From Angiostrongylus vasorum (Eukaryota; Nematoda; Chromadorea; Rhabditida; Metastrongylidae): a stretch of DNA of 64,000 bases. The translations under genes and the position numbers were made by a program. This document shows positions 22,601-35,500 of this stretch, piece by piece (position 1 is the stretch's first letter; each line of letters opens with the position of its first letter). The notes under the pieces are model-generated. The model was not told the DNA's origin. It was given only the letters and a program-made list of their open reading frames with translations, and ran no database searches. The DNA is taken from contig JADANN010000375.1 of the NCBI GenBank assembly GCA_018806985.1, forward strand, positions 1,302,001 through 1,366,000, in the 5' to 3' direction.

Positions 22601-23763
22601 ATTATTGCTAATATCCTCATCGTATTGATTCGATTAAATCAGATCGATGCTGCGAGATCGATATTCACCAAGGTTTTAATATTTCAGTTTAAAGATCCTA
22701 GTGTAAATATATCGCGTACTTTTCAAGTTTATCTTGTCCTCATTATTTTAGGTATCAATTCCGGGAAAGTTTTTTAAGAGGCCCATACAATGTATCGATC
22801 GTAACGAGGTTTGGTTTTTAATTCATACTGCATTGAATTTTACTGTGGTTTTCCCAGTTGTACATCTTTGGTGGCGTGCGTGTGGCGTAGTGGTCGTTCC
22901 CAGTGCCACAGGCTCACCAAATCTTTTATCTCTTCGAGGTTGGTAAATTGGTATCAGACTTCTCTACGAGGATAGCAGCACTGACTGGATACATCGGTAG
23001 ACCACCGGGAGCCCCTGTAAACCCCAGATATACATTCAGTTACCTTAAACGATTCTTAATGATGTCGAATGTACGGCGCATCCCTCAGGGATTGTCCGTC
23101 GCGAAGAGCTTTATCATGGCTTGGTAGCTTCTTAAATTTGGATCTAATTAATTTTTTAGGATATGCTGAAATTCATTGAATGTTTTGCGTCTTTAATAAC
23201 GGAATGTATGTTTGCTGAGAAACGGCGGTCTAGATCTTCCGAAACGCCTGTACAGTCATCGGTTTGTCTGTCTATACTTAGTGTTTAGTATATTAATGGA
23301 GTGGAAGAGTGTGTTACACATGGCACTAATCTTCCTGAACACATGTTCATTAACAATGAGGTGGTTTGGTTTTTTGGAATCAAAAAACGAGCTTACTTTT
23401 TCGTTGGTAAGTGCTTGGCTTGTGTTTCAGTGCCCGATTTTTTAGTCATCGTTTCTGTCAACTGAGTTGCTCTCAAAATTGGATTCTTTCTATGGCGTGG
23501 GACGTCAAAAACATCGAAAAAAATTCAGTCATAAGGAAGAAAAGCCCAAACTTCATCGCATTGATGACGAACAGTTATTCGAGCTTTGCGAATTTGTACA
23601 ATTTGTGTGGATGGAAAGAGCAGAACTTAGTAGTGACCTTCAAGCTATTGATCGCCTTGTTTCGTGGAGTGTCAAAAATAGATTGGAGATTCCGCCAGGA
23701 GTAAATAAGCGTATTGTGAAGCTGAAATGCACTGCTCACTCTGGAAACGCGGTCATTGATTGA
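13145..23763 (+). CDS. Multi-exon helical-repeat protein gene with Ser-rich N-terminal region
   Basis: Exons read by eye: possible 13386-13480; then 15991-16047, 16087-16118, 16221-16285, 16425-16607, 16702-16964, 17421-17478, 20824-20959, 21067-21209, 21562-21708, 21785-21853, 21934-22042, 22166-22283, 22557-22672, 22752-22808, 23160-23261 and 23466-23763. Phases agree at most junctions from 16221 to 17478, from 20824 to 21853, and 22042/22166. Residues from 16702 are Ser/Thr/Pro/Asn-rich (low complexity). From 20824 on the protein is helical: SLLRSILTEKKWPNRRSIG, DEAVLFFRDLAVCNRRGF, HPSAIIANILIVLIRL. The start exon is not identified. The frame can end at TGA 23761, but a donor at 23710 joined to 23816-23856 would carry the reading frame on, possibly into the gene at 26.5 kb. 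No enzyme motif seen. Function unknown; an RNA-binding or scaffold role is inference. Confidence 0.65.
13655..14290 (+). mobile_element. Cluster of three Fold-D fragments
   Basis: Fragments at 13655-13866 (+, with the full 3' part CATCAGCAATCACC... to GTTAAGGTGAAACT), 13921-14010 (+, one terminus) and 14095-14290 (-, with GTGGTGGTGAACGCGTTAG and a terminus). Probably one foldback copy rearranged or nested. Confidence 0.65.
14345..14465 (-). repeat. Unnamed repeat adjacent to SINE-A, homologous (inverted) to 4575-4680
   Basis: Contains TTTTGTGAAAGAGTAACTTG, matched in inverted form at 4580-4610. The homology continues through the SINE-A neighbours on both sides. Confidence 0.55.
14518..14798 (+). 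mobile_element. SINE-A copy
   Basis: Head GAGTGGCGCAGTCATCAGAGG, central domain at about 14600-14645, tail TTTATCCTTTATCCTTTAT. Confidence 0.85.
15409..15650 (-). mobile_element. SINE-A copy, head truncated
   Basis: Runs from CGGCGTTGATCAGTCC to GGGATCGAACCCGTCTG, TTGCAGGGCG. The A-box end is missing. Confidence 0.8.
17080..17312 (-). mobile_element. SINE-A copy in an intron
   Basis: Reverse copy with tail AAGGATAAAGCTC, an internal deletion near 17200, and head remnant TCTGCGCCACGCG. Confidence 0.8.
18023..18226 (+). mobile_element. SINE-A copy with central-domain deletion
   Basis: Has CCCTGCAATACACATGGG, skips most of the central domain, then CATCGGTAGAGCACCGCGG and a 3' end. Confidence 0.75.
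18425..18500. repeat. (AAC/AATC)n low-complexity tract
   Basis: Repeated CAACAAT/CATCAACAAT units in an intron. Confidence 0.8.
19085..19770. repeat. (TA)n microsatellite split by a Rep-C insertion
   Basis: TA runs at about 19150-19198 and 19581-19637, with shorter runs to about 19770. A Rep-C copy sits exactly between them. Confidence 0.85.
19203..19580 (+). mobile_element. Rep-C copy inside a TA microsatellite
   Basis: Starts at TTGGATACTTCGATGGCCC and ends at GGCGGTAAACCGTAAGGAGG. The (TA)n run resumes immediately. Confidence 0.8.
21411..21530 (-). mobile_element. RTE-type LINE, 3'-terminal fragment in an intron
   Basis: Closely similar by eye to 40255-40360 (shared CACCTGTCGTCCCTT and TTCCCTGTCGC..GCAAGAGT). 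It encodes the degraded end of the LINE ORF on the - strand. Confidence 0.65.
22325..22480 (+). mobile_element. Fold-D fragment
   Basis: Terminus CATAATGATGCTGAGA, core TCTGTGGTGGAAATCGAAC and TCCTTCGTTTCGCCTTTG, in an intron. Confidence 0.7.
22874..23117 (+). mobile_element. SINE-A copy in an intron
   Basis: Head GCGTGTGGCGTAGTGGTCG, shortened after the A box, central domain with diverged bases, 3' end GAGCTTTATC. Confidence 0.8.
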
Positions 23764-23999
23764 TGTGCCTTAGTCCTCACCACTTTTTCTCTTGGTTTGT
23801 TACGTTGTTTTTCAGATGGTGATTTGCCACTTCCTTTAGATATGGCGTTGTTACTTGTAATTCTTGTTATGAGTTCAGTTAGGTTTAAGAAAGAGATGCT
23901 ATTTTAATTATTCTTTAAGAATTATATGAAATCATTTTATATAGTTCGCTTATTAGAATAGCTGTTGAGTATACTTTCATAGCATTGTACCCAACATTT

Positions 24000-25100
24000 T
24001 TCTGTTTGTCGATTATCTCAGAGATCTCTTCTTCGAGCAAAAAACGAACTAAGTTGTATCATTGGAAGGACTGATAGTCTTATGTCTAAGAACATCTGAT
24101 ATCTCGTTGCACATAGTATTGACCAAGTGATAGCATTTTAGAATTTCTAGACTGTTCAGGACAATGATTGGGTTAGGAAGGACTACTGCCGTTCGGTGCG
24201 TTTCGTTTTCGTAATAGAATAGGAGTAGTTACCATAGGGTCAGTAGTTTAACTACAGTTGTCCTTAAAGGTGTTTTCACTGGTTGTCGAACAAGCTCCAG
24301 TGGTGTTTTAGTTGATTCCTGTTTGGGGTATAGTTAAGCATTACGTAGCAGTCAGCTTGATCCTTTGTTAACATCCCTAGAAGTCAATCGTTGACATCTC
24401 TTGCGTTACCCTTGACAGTGGTACAAACGACCGCCGGCTGTGCCATTAAGCGGGAAAGAACTAGGGGAATCTGAGCCCAAGTGCTCTTTCGCTTTTTGAC
24501 TCCTCTCCGATGTTTTTAAAAACATCTCAAGGCGTTCTCTTTCTGTTGCTCCGTCGACATTCCATCGTTCATTAATTTGGACTTTCCTAGCTATATGCAA
24601 GTGGACAACATGGATATTTAACCCAATGATAGTGAATGAAGTACTAGTAACCCATCTGTTACTACACCTTAAGTCCTAGGTAATACGTACTTCTTCAGTC
24701 GTGCTGTTGAAATCGGTGGACCTTAGTTATGCTTAGAGTATACCGTCGCACTTTATTCTTGTTCTAACCCATTCCGGGTTTCTGTAGGGAATTATGCTGA
24801 ATATTTTACAGTGATGGTTCTCGCGGTATCGAACCACCATCTTTAAGCAAATAAAAGTATGTAGTCAGGAATTTATTTTAGAATTCAGAGAGGCGTAACG
24901 TCACGACTGACGTTATAGGAGTGGTTTAAATCTGTTCGATGTTCTTTGTATACTGACTGAGCCTCTGACTATCCATCACTTCCACAGATTTGTTAGCTTC
25001 CTTCTCAACAAAATCGAAGGCATGTAAGGAAAATTGGTAGCTGTCATGTGTCCTCGTAGAACTGCGATAAAATTAAAAGTGATTTTGAATGGTCGCTTGT
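24000..25100. other. Long intron or intergenic gap without recognised exons
   Basis: No exon could be placed between 23860 and 26540. A 64-residue - strand frame near 24406-24600 has no family resemblance. Confidence 0.4.
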
Positions 25101-25105
25101 AGCAA

Positions 25106-25368
25106 GCACAGTGGTCGAAGACGCCCAGCAATACACAAGGGATCACTCCCCACGTCCCAGGCTAACCAAGGCTTCCATCCCTCCGGTATCGGTGAATTGG
25201 TACCAGCCTTGTCTGGGAGGATAGCAGCACCGGTTCGTTACATCGGTGTGCCACCGCGAATTATTGTTAACGCTAGATGTGGATTCACTCACCTCCAACG
25301 GTGTTTACTGCCGTCGAGATCATGGCACGGACCTCAAGGATTGATCAACGCGGAGAACTTTATCCTTT
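25106..25368 (+). mobile_element. SINE-A copy
   Basis: Head AGCACAGTGGTCGAAGACG, intact central domain at about 25165-25220, 3' end TTGATCAACGCGGAGAAC. Confidence 0.85.
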
Positions 25369-26541
25369 TTATTCCGTTGGAATAATCTACCATACCAATC
25401 CCTTTTTTTAAGCATTTTTGCCCTACGTCCAGTGTTTCATCATCAGCAAGCATGCCTTGAGTAAAGATTTTGTGGGCAAGAGATAATATGCAGATTGAGC
25501 AATAGTTGACAACTCCGTATCGGTCTCGTATGCCATGTGGCTTGATATTTTAATATCGGTTTTTTTCGGAGGACGAAGTTTTGTAGACGCAGAGATTCAC
25601 TCTATGTACTTTCATTCTTAGTTATTTAGTTTAATTTCTCGCATGGGTTTTCTGCTGATGACGCAAAAAGATACCCTGAGCTCGTTACAAGTTGTAGCAG
25701 AGCTCACGGGAGATTTTAATATTGTTGAGTAGAAATAATCCATTACTTCATGCTTTTATCCCTTAAAACGGTTTTCGTTAAAGAGGGTCGTATTCTGTAA
25801 ATCATTGAGATTCTGATACAGTGACATCTAATACTCTATAGATGCCTCAAAGAGTTTCAAACGACATGGTTGTGGTACATCGTTTAGAGTCCTTTTGGAA
25901 ATCCCAATTAATTGAGATTTTTTTATTTTGGTTATTTTACACGATTTGGCATCACATTTATTGCTCAGATCCTAGCACCTTTCTCATTCAGCTCATTTTC
26001 TCCCATCCGTCATCAGTGAAGATCTTTAAATTTGGGTGCGAGTTCAGCTGGCATTCGAGGACTTCGCCTTCATGAATGCCGCGGAGTGGTGGTTGAGTTG
26101 ATTATCCCTAGAATCTCGAAGTAACTATGCTAGGGATTTCTAGTGTTTCATCACAAGCGGGTGCTAGGTCCCTTATCGGACGGAGGCTTTCTCAAACAAG
26201 AGTGCTATTAATATCGGAACGCTCTGGCTGAGAGATGTGCTTAGCCCGGTAGAAGGTGAGAGCAGCTCCTTCCGCGTCTCAAAGGTATCTGTGCCACTGT
26301 GTTACGCTTTCGATGACACCATTAATCCACTATTACATTTAAAAATACAGATACCTAATGCGAAACAAATTTTGATGTAGGCTTTAGTATAGAGTTGGTT
26401 CATTTAGTGTTTTTATACGCGCATATGATTCAATGAGAGAAAGCTTTAAGGATTGCCATGGGCGCATTCTTACGTTTTACTCCACTAAGGCCTAAAACAA
26501 CACGGTTTTTTTTGTCCGGTCTTCCTAAATTCCTTGTTTAG

Positions 26542-29500
26542 ATCGAAATATGCCAAAGATGTGGTGGTTGCTTTATCACGTTTATTGTCTGAGCAACCAA
26601 AAGGCGAGACTTTTACGAAAGGGAGTGATCGTGGTGTGAGGAAGGTCCGTGTATCTCTAAACTGTAATACTTATTTCACTCATTCGAAACCTTTCTTTCT
26701 TTCAGTGTGTAATCAATACTAGTGTGTCAATGGGGCGTAGGTAGCGCAGTGGTGGGAGGCGCCCCGTAGTGCACGTGGGATCGATCCCCGCGCTCCAGGT
26801 TCACCAAGCCTTCCATTCCTCCGGGGTCGGCGAATTGGTACCACACTTGTCTGAGGGATAGCAGCACTGGTTCGATACATCGGTAGGCCACTGCGTGTCA
26901 TTGTAAAGGCCGGATATGCATTCGATCACCTCCATCGATGTTTAATGAAGTCGAATGCGTGGCGCATCCGTCGGGGGATTGATTAACGCCGAGAGCTTTG
27001 TCCTTTTTTTAATGTGTTAATCTGTTTTAGTCGTCTTCTAAAGCCTATTGTTTAGTGCCTTTAATGTGGTTGTTATTTTGGCGGTCGTTTAGTTTCTACC
27101 TTCTCTACCTGCTGAACATTTCCGCCTGGCAAATAAACACCGCGACGCATTGCAATCCAATAGGGCGGAATCCCTCCAAGAGATAATCGAGCAGTGAGTG
27201 CAAGTTCGATATTACCGCACTAAAAGCATTTGTTATCTTCAGTTTTCATGTTATTTATGTTAACTGATTTTTGTTGGCAAGATTTCGATTTCTTTGAAGC
27301 ATCGAATGGCGCGGATTCGTGTACAGCCAAACGCCTGAGAAGGTATTTTCTAAATAATGTATTTAGTTTGACATTCCGCTTAGCTGTTATCTCTTACTCG
27401 ATATTTATCCAGATTGTAAAACGTCTTGGCGATCCTAGAGAAGACCTCTCTTCCCTCTCTGATAGACAGCTTTCTGTTTTGCTTTCCACTTTTGGAAAGG
27501 CATGTGAAACGCAGAGCTGTTTGCATCGTGCGATTTTTTTGGATCGGGCCGTGCAGGCTCTACACGAAAGAGGTTTTTGGTGCTTTGCGTTACTTGTTTT
27601 AATAAATTTCTTTTTTGTTATCTATTACTTGTATTATGTTTTATTGTCTTACCGTCTGTTATTTGTTTACCAATTTGTTTACTTTAGGAGTTACTCTTGG
27701 CCCTCTTTCTCGGAATGCTATTCTATCGGCGCGTGTTGACAATGGCGAGAACATCAGCGTTATCGATGAGCTCAAATCTTGGGAAACTGAGAACTTGTCA
27801 CCCGACGTTGTAACTTTCGGTTGCTTATCGAAAATCTATGCGGGAAAGGCAAACACTCAAGGAATTTTGTACGTTTTTGTGCCATAGAATTAGACAAAGC
27901 TTTCTATCCATGGTTCTTCTAGTCTAGGTAGAGAGAGGTCAACATATCCGTAAGGATAGGTTTTTTTTGCTTAGGAAGTCTTAACAGTAGATATATTTGC
28001 AATGTAAGCTTTTTCGTGATCTTTGATAGCTCGTAGCATAGCAACGATGAAGCATTCATTATCGAAAATCTTGAATTACTTTCAGTGAAACCTAAATTTA
28101 TTGAAAATATAGAAAATGAAGTGAAAAGTTGAATGAAAATGAAATTGAGTGGAATTGAAGTTATTGTAAAAGATGCTAATAACTCTTCTATCTTTATAAA
28201 GGACTATTAAGAAAAGTCTACATGGAAGGCAGAATATTTAGATTGACCCTTAATTTAAAACATTACCTTAGTTAACCCTTTGCTTTTTTCGGAATGGTTG
28301 AATGCCTTGTTGGCGTAGGATTTTCTCAAAAGGTACTCTTTGGCTGTGGCTTACACTACAACCTCAGGAACTGTAATCGAAAGCAGTACATAGAAATATT
28401 TTGAAATATTTTATGAGTTTCAACAAACTCTATTCTAATAATTCTCCTTTATAGGGACATAATTAATCATATGAAAGCCAACGACGTGCCAGTATCAGAA
28501 ACGGTGTTAGAGTCGCTTATTTATTCAGTTGCCAAGAATGGCCACTACAGCAGTGCTGAATCTCTCGTTAAGGTATTCTTGTGTAGTACTTTCTCCTTTA
28601 AATCATCCGTTCAGAAGAATTGTAGTACTTTCCATGTTTAGAAATTTGTTGCAAACGCGAACGAAGTGCTTCTTCGCACTGCCATTGCTCGAGCGGCTAT
28701 AGCTCGAAGTGATTTTTCTGTTGTCATAAAGACTATCGCTTCCATTCCAAGTACTGCCAAACTGAATCAAGTACTTTGTTTTTGCAAGTTCTCTTGCTTT
28801 GCTATTTTTTTAGTTGCATGGCCTCTTATTAAATATTTAGGTGTCAAACAATACTTATATATTAGATGTTTTATTTGAGATGTTGAATGCGGGAGAAATG
28901 GATGCCATTGAAAAGGTAATCTTTAGAAAGATCCAGAACTTTTTTTCCCAAAAATTACGGACAACTAACGCTGAAAATTTGTTTTCAACTGTCTAGAATC
29001 GGCACTATATCGTATTACACAATGATGCTCAAATATTTGCAAAACTTTGGACCTCAGTTGTCTGCGGTGGCTATCGAACGCGCTATTACCCTTTCTGGGG
29101 CTAACGCGTTCACCACCACACCATGCGGGTCCTTCTGTTTCGCCTGTTTCTCACCTAGTTCTCTATCTATCTTTCTATCAATATCGGATCCCATTGGTTT
29201 TTTTGTTGAAATCTCTTCTCTAGCTATCTCCATATTTAACAATGTCGTCTGAAGGGCCGTATTTGGCTGAATGGCACGTGAACCCGAAAGTTCTGGCGCA
29301 GGCACGTCTCGCTTGTACAGAAGGAAAACTTCACTCTGCTGTTAAGCTGTACACACTGTTACATCCAAAATTCAAAAACAGGTTCTTTTATCCACATTAT
29401 TTCTTTTTTTTCTCTTGTGGATTTCATCATTCATGTCTTTCTGCAGCAATTTTGAATCGTCACTTTTGGATGCATTGGCAAATCGCTTAAGGGATACCAG

Positions 29501-32500
29501 TCAACCTCTAGATCGTATCTTCAATTTGGCTGCTTCTATGGAGAAAATCGGTCTTATAAAGTAACGACTGTAACTGAATTTATATGGACTATTTTGTTTT
29601 TCGTTTCTTGTTCTGTTTTTACACCAACTACATCTTCAGGGATCATAATCTCTTCCTTTTGGAAAGATCTACAAATACCAGCCGGATTTGCGACATCATT
29701 GCGAGCTTACGGTCGAATGGGACTCTTGAGAAGTGTCTTTCAGAGAAACCTTCACTGAGGAAAAGTCTCGCACGTGGACTAAGTGATAAGGTTAAGTTAT
29801 AACATATTCGTTATGGTCCTCTTTTCAATAATAAATGTGCTTTGGGACCTGCCAAAGTCCGAGAACAGAGCTAGACTATCCATTCTCATTCTGTGGGTCT
29901 TTATGATTTTAATAGAGTTTTGCTTTTATTCTGAACTTAATTGGAAGTAGATCTTGAGAAGATTTGCTGCAGGAATAGATTTGCAAAACCATATCTTGCT
30001 TGAATCGCGCTTTTCACCAGTATACCTGACGCATTGCTTGTTTACTTAGATACTTGGATGGTCCATCTTCACTTGTTGTGCGGGCTGTAGCATAATTTTC
30101 ACTTTTTCGGAGTTTTTCTGGTTTAGCCATTGTGGTTCCCCCACCCTCCCGAGTTCAGCCTAGCTAAATTCTGCCCTAGGTCGTCACCACCACAGGCAGT
30201 CGCGGCCCTTTGGATCAGAGGGAGGTTTGCCACTATGCGAATAGTTTGATACCAGGACGGTGATGTATCCTGGTATTGGTTTACTCTTAGCTCGGCTTCC
30301 TAATGGAAACGCTGGACTCCTGTTCAGCTTGGGTGACTCTGCTTTGGCGATGAATCCTCGGCTGTACATCGCAGCCTGACGCCCAGGAACACCTCTCAGC
30401 CACGATAAAGCGGTAAACCATTGGGAGGACGCGATTCTTAAGGATATTTAAATCTACAATGGCCTATTTTTTCAAATAATGAAGTTCAATATGAGTTTTT
30501 ATTTGTTTTCTCATAGACCATGGGGTGAATGATTTTGACCACCTATGTATTGAAATCATGTGAAGTAATTTCAGTTCACCAATCCAAATGTGGAGAAGGA
30601 GGAACGTATCTCTTTGCTTGCGGACCTTGCAACTGTCCTGTTCTCACGGGATAACGAACGAGCTCTTCAAGAGATTGTGGAGTTGTATCCTATCATTTAC
30701 GTGTTGGGTGGGAGAGGTAAATCTGTGATCCGAATATTTGGTTCGAATTTTGAACCTAATTGTTCACTTTGCTGAACGTTTCTAGTTTGTACGAACGGTA
30801 CTAGCTATTGCACTATGGGTGTTGAATTTCTAAAGAACGCAATTAGCACTGTGTAGGCCGCCACACTATGTCATACAATCATGAGGTATTCAGATAATAT
30901 GAGTTATATATGGATCATGTCCTTCTTATAGATGTTCCTTTGCTGGAGTGAACTTCTTATGTGTTGTTTTTGTGTTAAATCGATATGGTTAGCGGTATGG
31001 TTCATGCCCTAAGACGCGTGTGGCTCAGTGGTCGGAGGCGCTTTGCAGTACACATGGGATCGATCATGCTCCTCTGGCCCACCAAGCGTTCCGTCCCTCC
31101 GGGGTCGGCAAATTGGTACCGGCCTTGTCTGGGTAGAAGGCAGCACTAGTTCGACACATCGGTAGGCCACTGCGAGTTATTGTAAAGGCCACATTAGCAT
31201 TCAATCACCTCCAAACGATGCTTAATGAAGTAGAATGCATGGCGAATCCCTCAGGGATTGATCAAAGCCGAGAGCTTTATCCTTTATCCTTTATCCTTTA
31301 TCGTTTATTGGTCATACCGCGCCGAGAAAAGCTGTAGTCATATCGCAACCATTTGAAATTGTCGTTGCGAATGTTGGAACGGTCCGGGAGATTTTAATTG
31401 ATACAGGACGCAGGGGTTTAATGGAATATTCGTTTACTTCAGTCTGTAAGTTAACACTGAGTTTTTACAGTGAGTTCTTTTTCAGACGTTAACCTTGCTA
31501 TTCCTGCGCTTGAAACTATTCAGTCAAAGCATATCCGTATGGAGTACACAACAGCACTTGTCCAACAACTATTGAGAAAGGGAGATCCATTATCTGATGA
31601 CAAGCTTGAAAAACTGTTAGACAGGTGAGTAATATTGTGCAATTTTTTTCGTTTTCCGTTCCAAATAGTTGTACTTTTAAAACAAATATAGAACGAGAAC
31701 TCTATTCTAGCAAGGTGGTAGAATCACTGAGCGTAAGTCGCATACATAAGCAAATCTCAGGACTTGTGCTAAATCGTGAAAAGAAGGAAGGAGCATCTGA
31801 TGTGCGTCAGTTATATATAGCAGCGCGTCTGCTTGCTCTTATTTTCCCACGTAGGTGCTTGTAATGGTCCCCTTTTTACCTAATTTATGTGCATGATCGT
31901 TTGAAGGGTTGATCTTGCCTTCTAAAAATTGTTGCCGAAGGTTAGAATTTCTTGCCTTTCAGCCGAAAAACATGAAGACGAATTCTACGATAGCAGCAAA
32001 ATATGTGATTTCACAACTTCAATCTGAGCTTCTTTCCATAGATCGTGCGCGCTTGCTGGTATCATTTATGGAGAAAGAGGTTATCAATTTGATTGTTGAC
32101 AGTATGAATTTCCTGATTTATTTAGTATACAACATCGGTCGTTTAACTATGCAATGGTGCAATACACATGGGATCGATCACTGCGTCCCAGATTCACCAA
32201 GCCCTCCACCTTTCCGGGTTCGGCAAATTGGTACCAGACTTGTCTGGGAGGATAGCAGCACTGGCTCCATAAGTCGATAGACCACCATGAGTTATTGTAA
32301 AGGTCGGAGGTGCATTCAATCACTTCCATCGATGCTTAATGAAGTCGAATGCATGGCGCATCCTTCAGGGATTGATCAACGCCGAGCTTTATCCTTTTTA
32401 TTTAACTGTAGCTTCAAACTCGTGTTATTTGCTTATAGTAAAGTTTGTCATTCGACTTGAGGAGCAATTGGGACCTATATATCTTTTTCTAATAAGTTGT

Positions 32501-35500
32501 AGATTGCTTATTGCTTTACTACAAAACATTTTCTGACACTTGCAATTTCTCTGAAAGAAGTTTCAACAGTGGCTTGATTGTTAAGATATTCCCAACATTT
32601 TGTTGTTGGCTAGTCGGCAAAGTAATTGTTGGTTTATGAGCGATTTGAGAAGAATGTTGGAAGAAGGACAGTTCTATCTTCTGATTCTCTTATATTTTTT
32701 GCAGTATTCTTCCCTGCAAGGTGGGAAGTTGTTAAAATTTTCTTGTTTCTCAGTTTGAAATTGCAATGTCGTATATTAAACATAAGCCGATGTAAAAATA
32801 AAACGTTGTTGGTAGTAAAAAAAAGGATAAAGTTGTCGCTGTTGACCAACCCCTGACAGATGCGCCATGCATTCGACTTCACTAAGCATCGTTGGAGGTG
32901 ATTGAATGCACATCTGGCCTCTACAATCACTTGCGGTGGCCTACCGATGTATCGATCCAGTGGTGCTTTCCTCACAGACAAGTCTGGTACCAATTTACTA
33001 ACTCGGGAAGGATGAAGGGCTTGGTGAGTCTTGGACGCGGGGATCGATCCAATGTGTATTGCAGGGCGCCTCCGACCACTGCGCTATACGGGTCCCCCTA
33101 TTTGCGGTAATAATGCGTGCAAAATCTAAGCTCAAAAGCAAAGGTATGTAGTACAAGCGCGAAGGCGTAATTGACATGTCTGTGGAGATGCATAGTTGAA
33201 ATGTTAAAAACTTCGAGGATTCATTATGTAACTACTGTTTTTACTTATTCTAGCCACGGATTCGGTTTTCATCAGAAGACATTGCTGTTGGCAAAAAAAC
33301 ATTGGCAGAAAAAGGTCAAAATGCGAAAGCAGATTTGTTGGAAAAGCTACGGAAAGGAAATCAAACATATGCGAGATGGTTAGGAACTTCCGTTGAGGAG
33401 CTTGAACAAGAACTTGCACATATTCGTGGAAACCCTAATCACAAACCAGCTGTAGTGACCAGTATACAGGAAGTGATTCTGAAGAAAATTTCTGCTGAAA
33501 AGGTTACAATGTTATTTTGCCTAATTTTTTGGATTTCTTTGTTCTTTGCTATTTCTGTAACATATTAATTGCTCATCAACAGCCATTTTCCAGGTATTAA
33601 ACTATGAAAAGATTGAACATCATCTTCGTTTAATCAAGGAGTCGAGTTCATCACCAAGTTCACGTATTACTGATTTGGCTAGAAAGATCTTTTCCAGTAC
33701 AATATGCGCAGCTCTAACAGAGCAAAATTTCGATGTTGCGCAGAAGTTGTGGGAGATTCGGTGATTTTTCTCGTACTTTGCTAAATTTGAGAAAGTTTTA
33801 GAAGTCTTCAAATTCGTTAAAGCTAAGATACCGTATCCCTTGTTTCTTTTTTTTTTCGAAGGAAATTCTTCATTTACATATGAATGTGAACCCGTCGTTC
33901 TGTGTTGTATGTAGTTCAGAATGTAGTAAAACACTGTACTTGGATACTTGGATGGTCCGTTTTCAGTGGTTCTGCGTGCTTCGGCACAATCGCCATTTTT
34001 TCTGAGTTTTGCTAGTTAGCCACTGTTTCCCTGGAGTCCCAAGATCAGCCTAGCCAAAGTCTACCTCAAGTCGTCACCATTACAGGCAGTTGCGGCCCTT
34101 ACAGATCAGTGGGAAATTTGTTACCATGCGACCAGTTTGATATCAGGACGGTGGTGGATGCTGAAATTGGTTTACTCTCAGCCAGGCTTTTGAAGAAAAC
34201 GCCGTACTCCTCAGCTTGAATGACCTTGCTGGGGGATGAATTCCCCCCGCTGTACATGGCGTCTCCACACGCAGGAACACCTCCCAGCGAAGATGGCCAG
34301 GTAAACCGTTAGCAGGTGTATATAACATATAGCAGATGGCAAGTTACTTTTTCAAATGGTGCGTCTTAACGACAGAACAGAGTGGACGATGTTAGTTTAT
34401 TTCAACTGGTGCCATATAATCTGTCATTAATGACTGTTTGACAAATCGTGTTTGAGGCCAAAGACGGGTGAATCTTCCGTCACTTCAGTAGTTTCCGTGA
34501 TTTATCCTTTTCGAACCTACTGGTTTCTCTTACAGTTTTCCAAATGTTAATCATACACAATCATAGAAATGTACCAGTTCTTTGTATCCGAGCAGTACAA
34601 TTCATATTGTTATCTAAAAATAGTTACGTAAGATCTCATCGCTTTAATTTCGATATCAATCGAAAACGGAGCTCAATTCCTTTGCAGTCGATATGGTTCA
34701 GGACTTAACCATTCGACTTTTGATTTTTAATTGGTGGTTCTATCCTTCTCAGTTATTGTGGTGATTCATATTTATCGTACAGAAGGAATGGATGTCGAAA
34801 AAGCATCAGAATGACGAAATATACCTCATGTATATTTTGAACCCGCCCAACGCTTTACTGCCATCGTGGTTGAGAGTTGTTCCTGGGTGTCGGGCTGCAG
34901 TGTGCAACGTGGATATATCCTAAGCTGAGAAGGAATCCTTCATTTCCATCAGCAAACCCAGCTAAGAGTAAATCAGTACCACCATCCACCACCGTCCTGG
35001 TATCAAACTAGTCGCATGGTGGCAAATCTCCCTCTGACCCACAAGGGATGGCGACTGCCTTTGGTGGTGACGACTCGTGGCATCGTTCGGTAGGGCTGAC
35101 CTCAAGACGCCAGGGAACCACAATGGCTAAACTAAAAACGAAACTCCGAAACAATGAAATCATGCTGGGGCCAGCACAACCAGTGAAGACGGGCCATCGA
35201 AGTATAATGTTATGAACTGATCACGGAAGCTGACACCCGCATCTGTGGTCGGTTGATGAAAGGTTCTCTTTTCGTTACACAAAAGAGTTGCACATGTTGA
35301 AAATGCATAGGACAACATATAAATAGAACATATTAAAAATGCATGTGTTGTGGAAGACAAAGGAATTGGCAGTAAAAAAAAATAGCAAGAGAGATGGTGT
35401 CTACTTGCACGGAGAGGTGCGGGACCGCCATGAGTCGCGTGTACTCACCGGGGGGTGTTACACCACCTGTTCGCCGAAGAAAATTGAGCGTCGTAGCCAA

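Noticed and set aside
31015..31070. Possible true tRNA gene
   Set aside because: A and B boxes are present but no acceptor-stem pairing or anticodon arm; part of a repeated SINE head.
33620..33934. 104-residue - strand frame
   Set aside because: Antisense to the + strand exon 33594-33760, which fits the PPR-like gene in phase.
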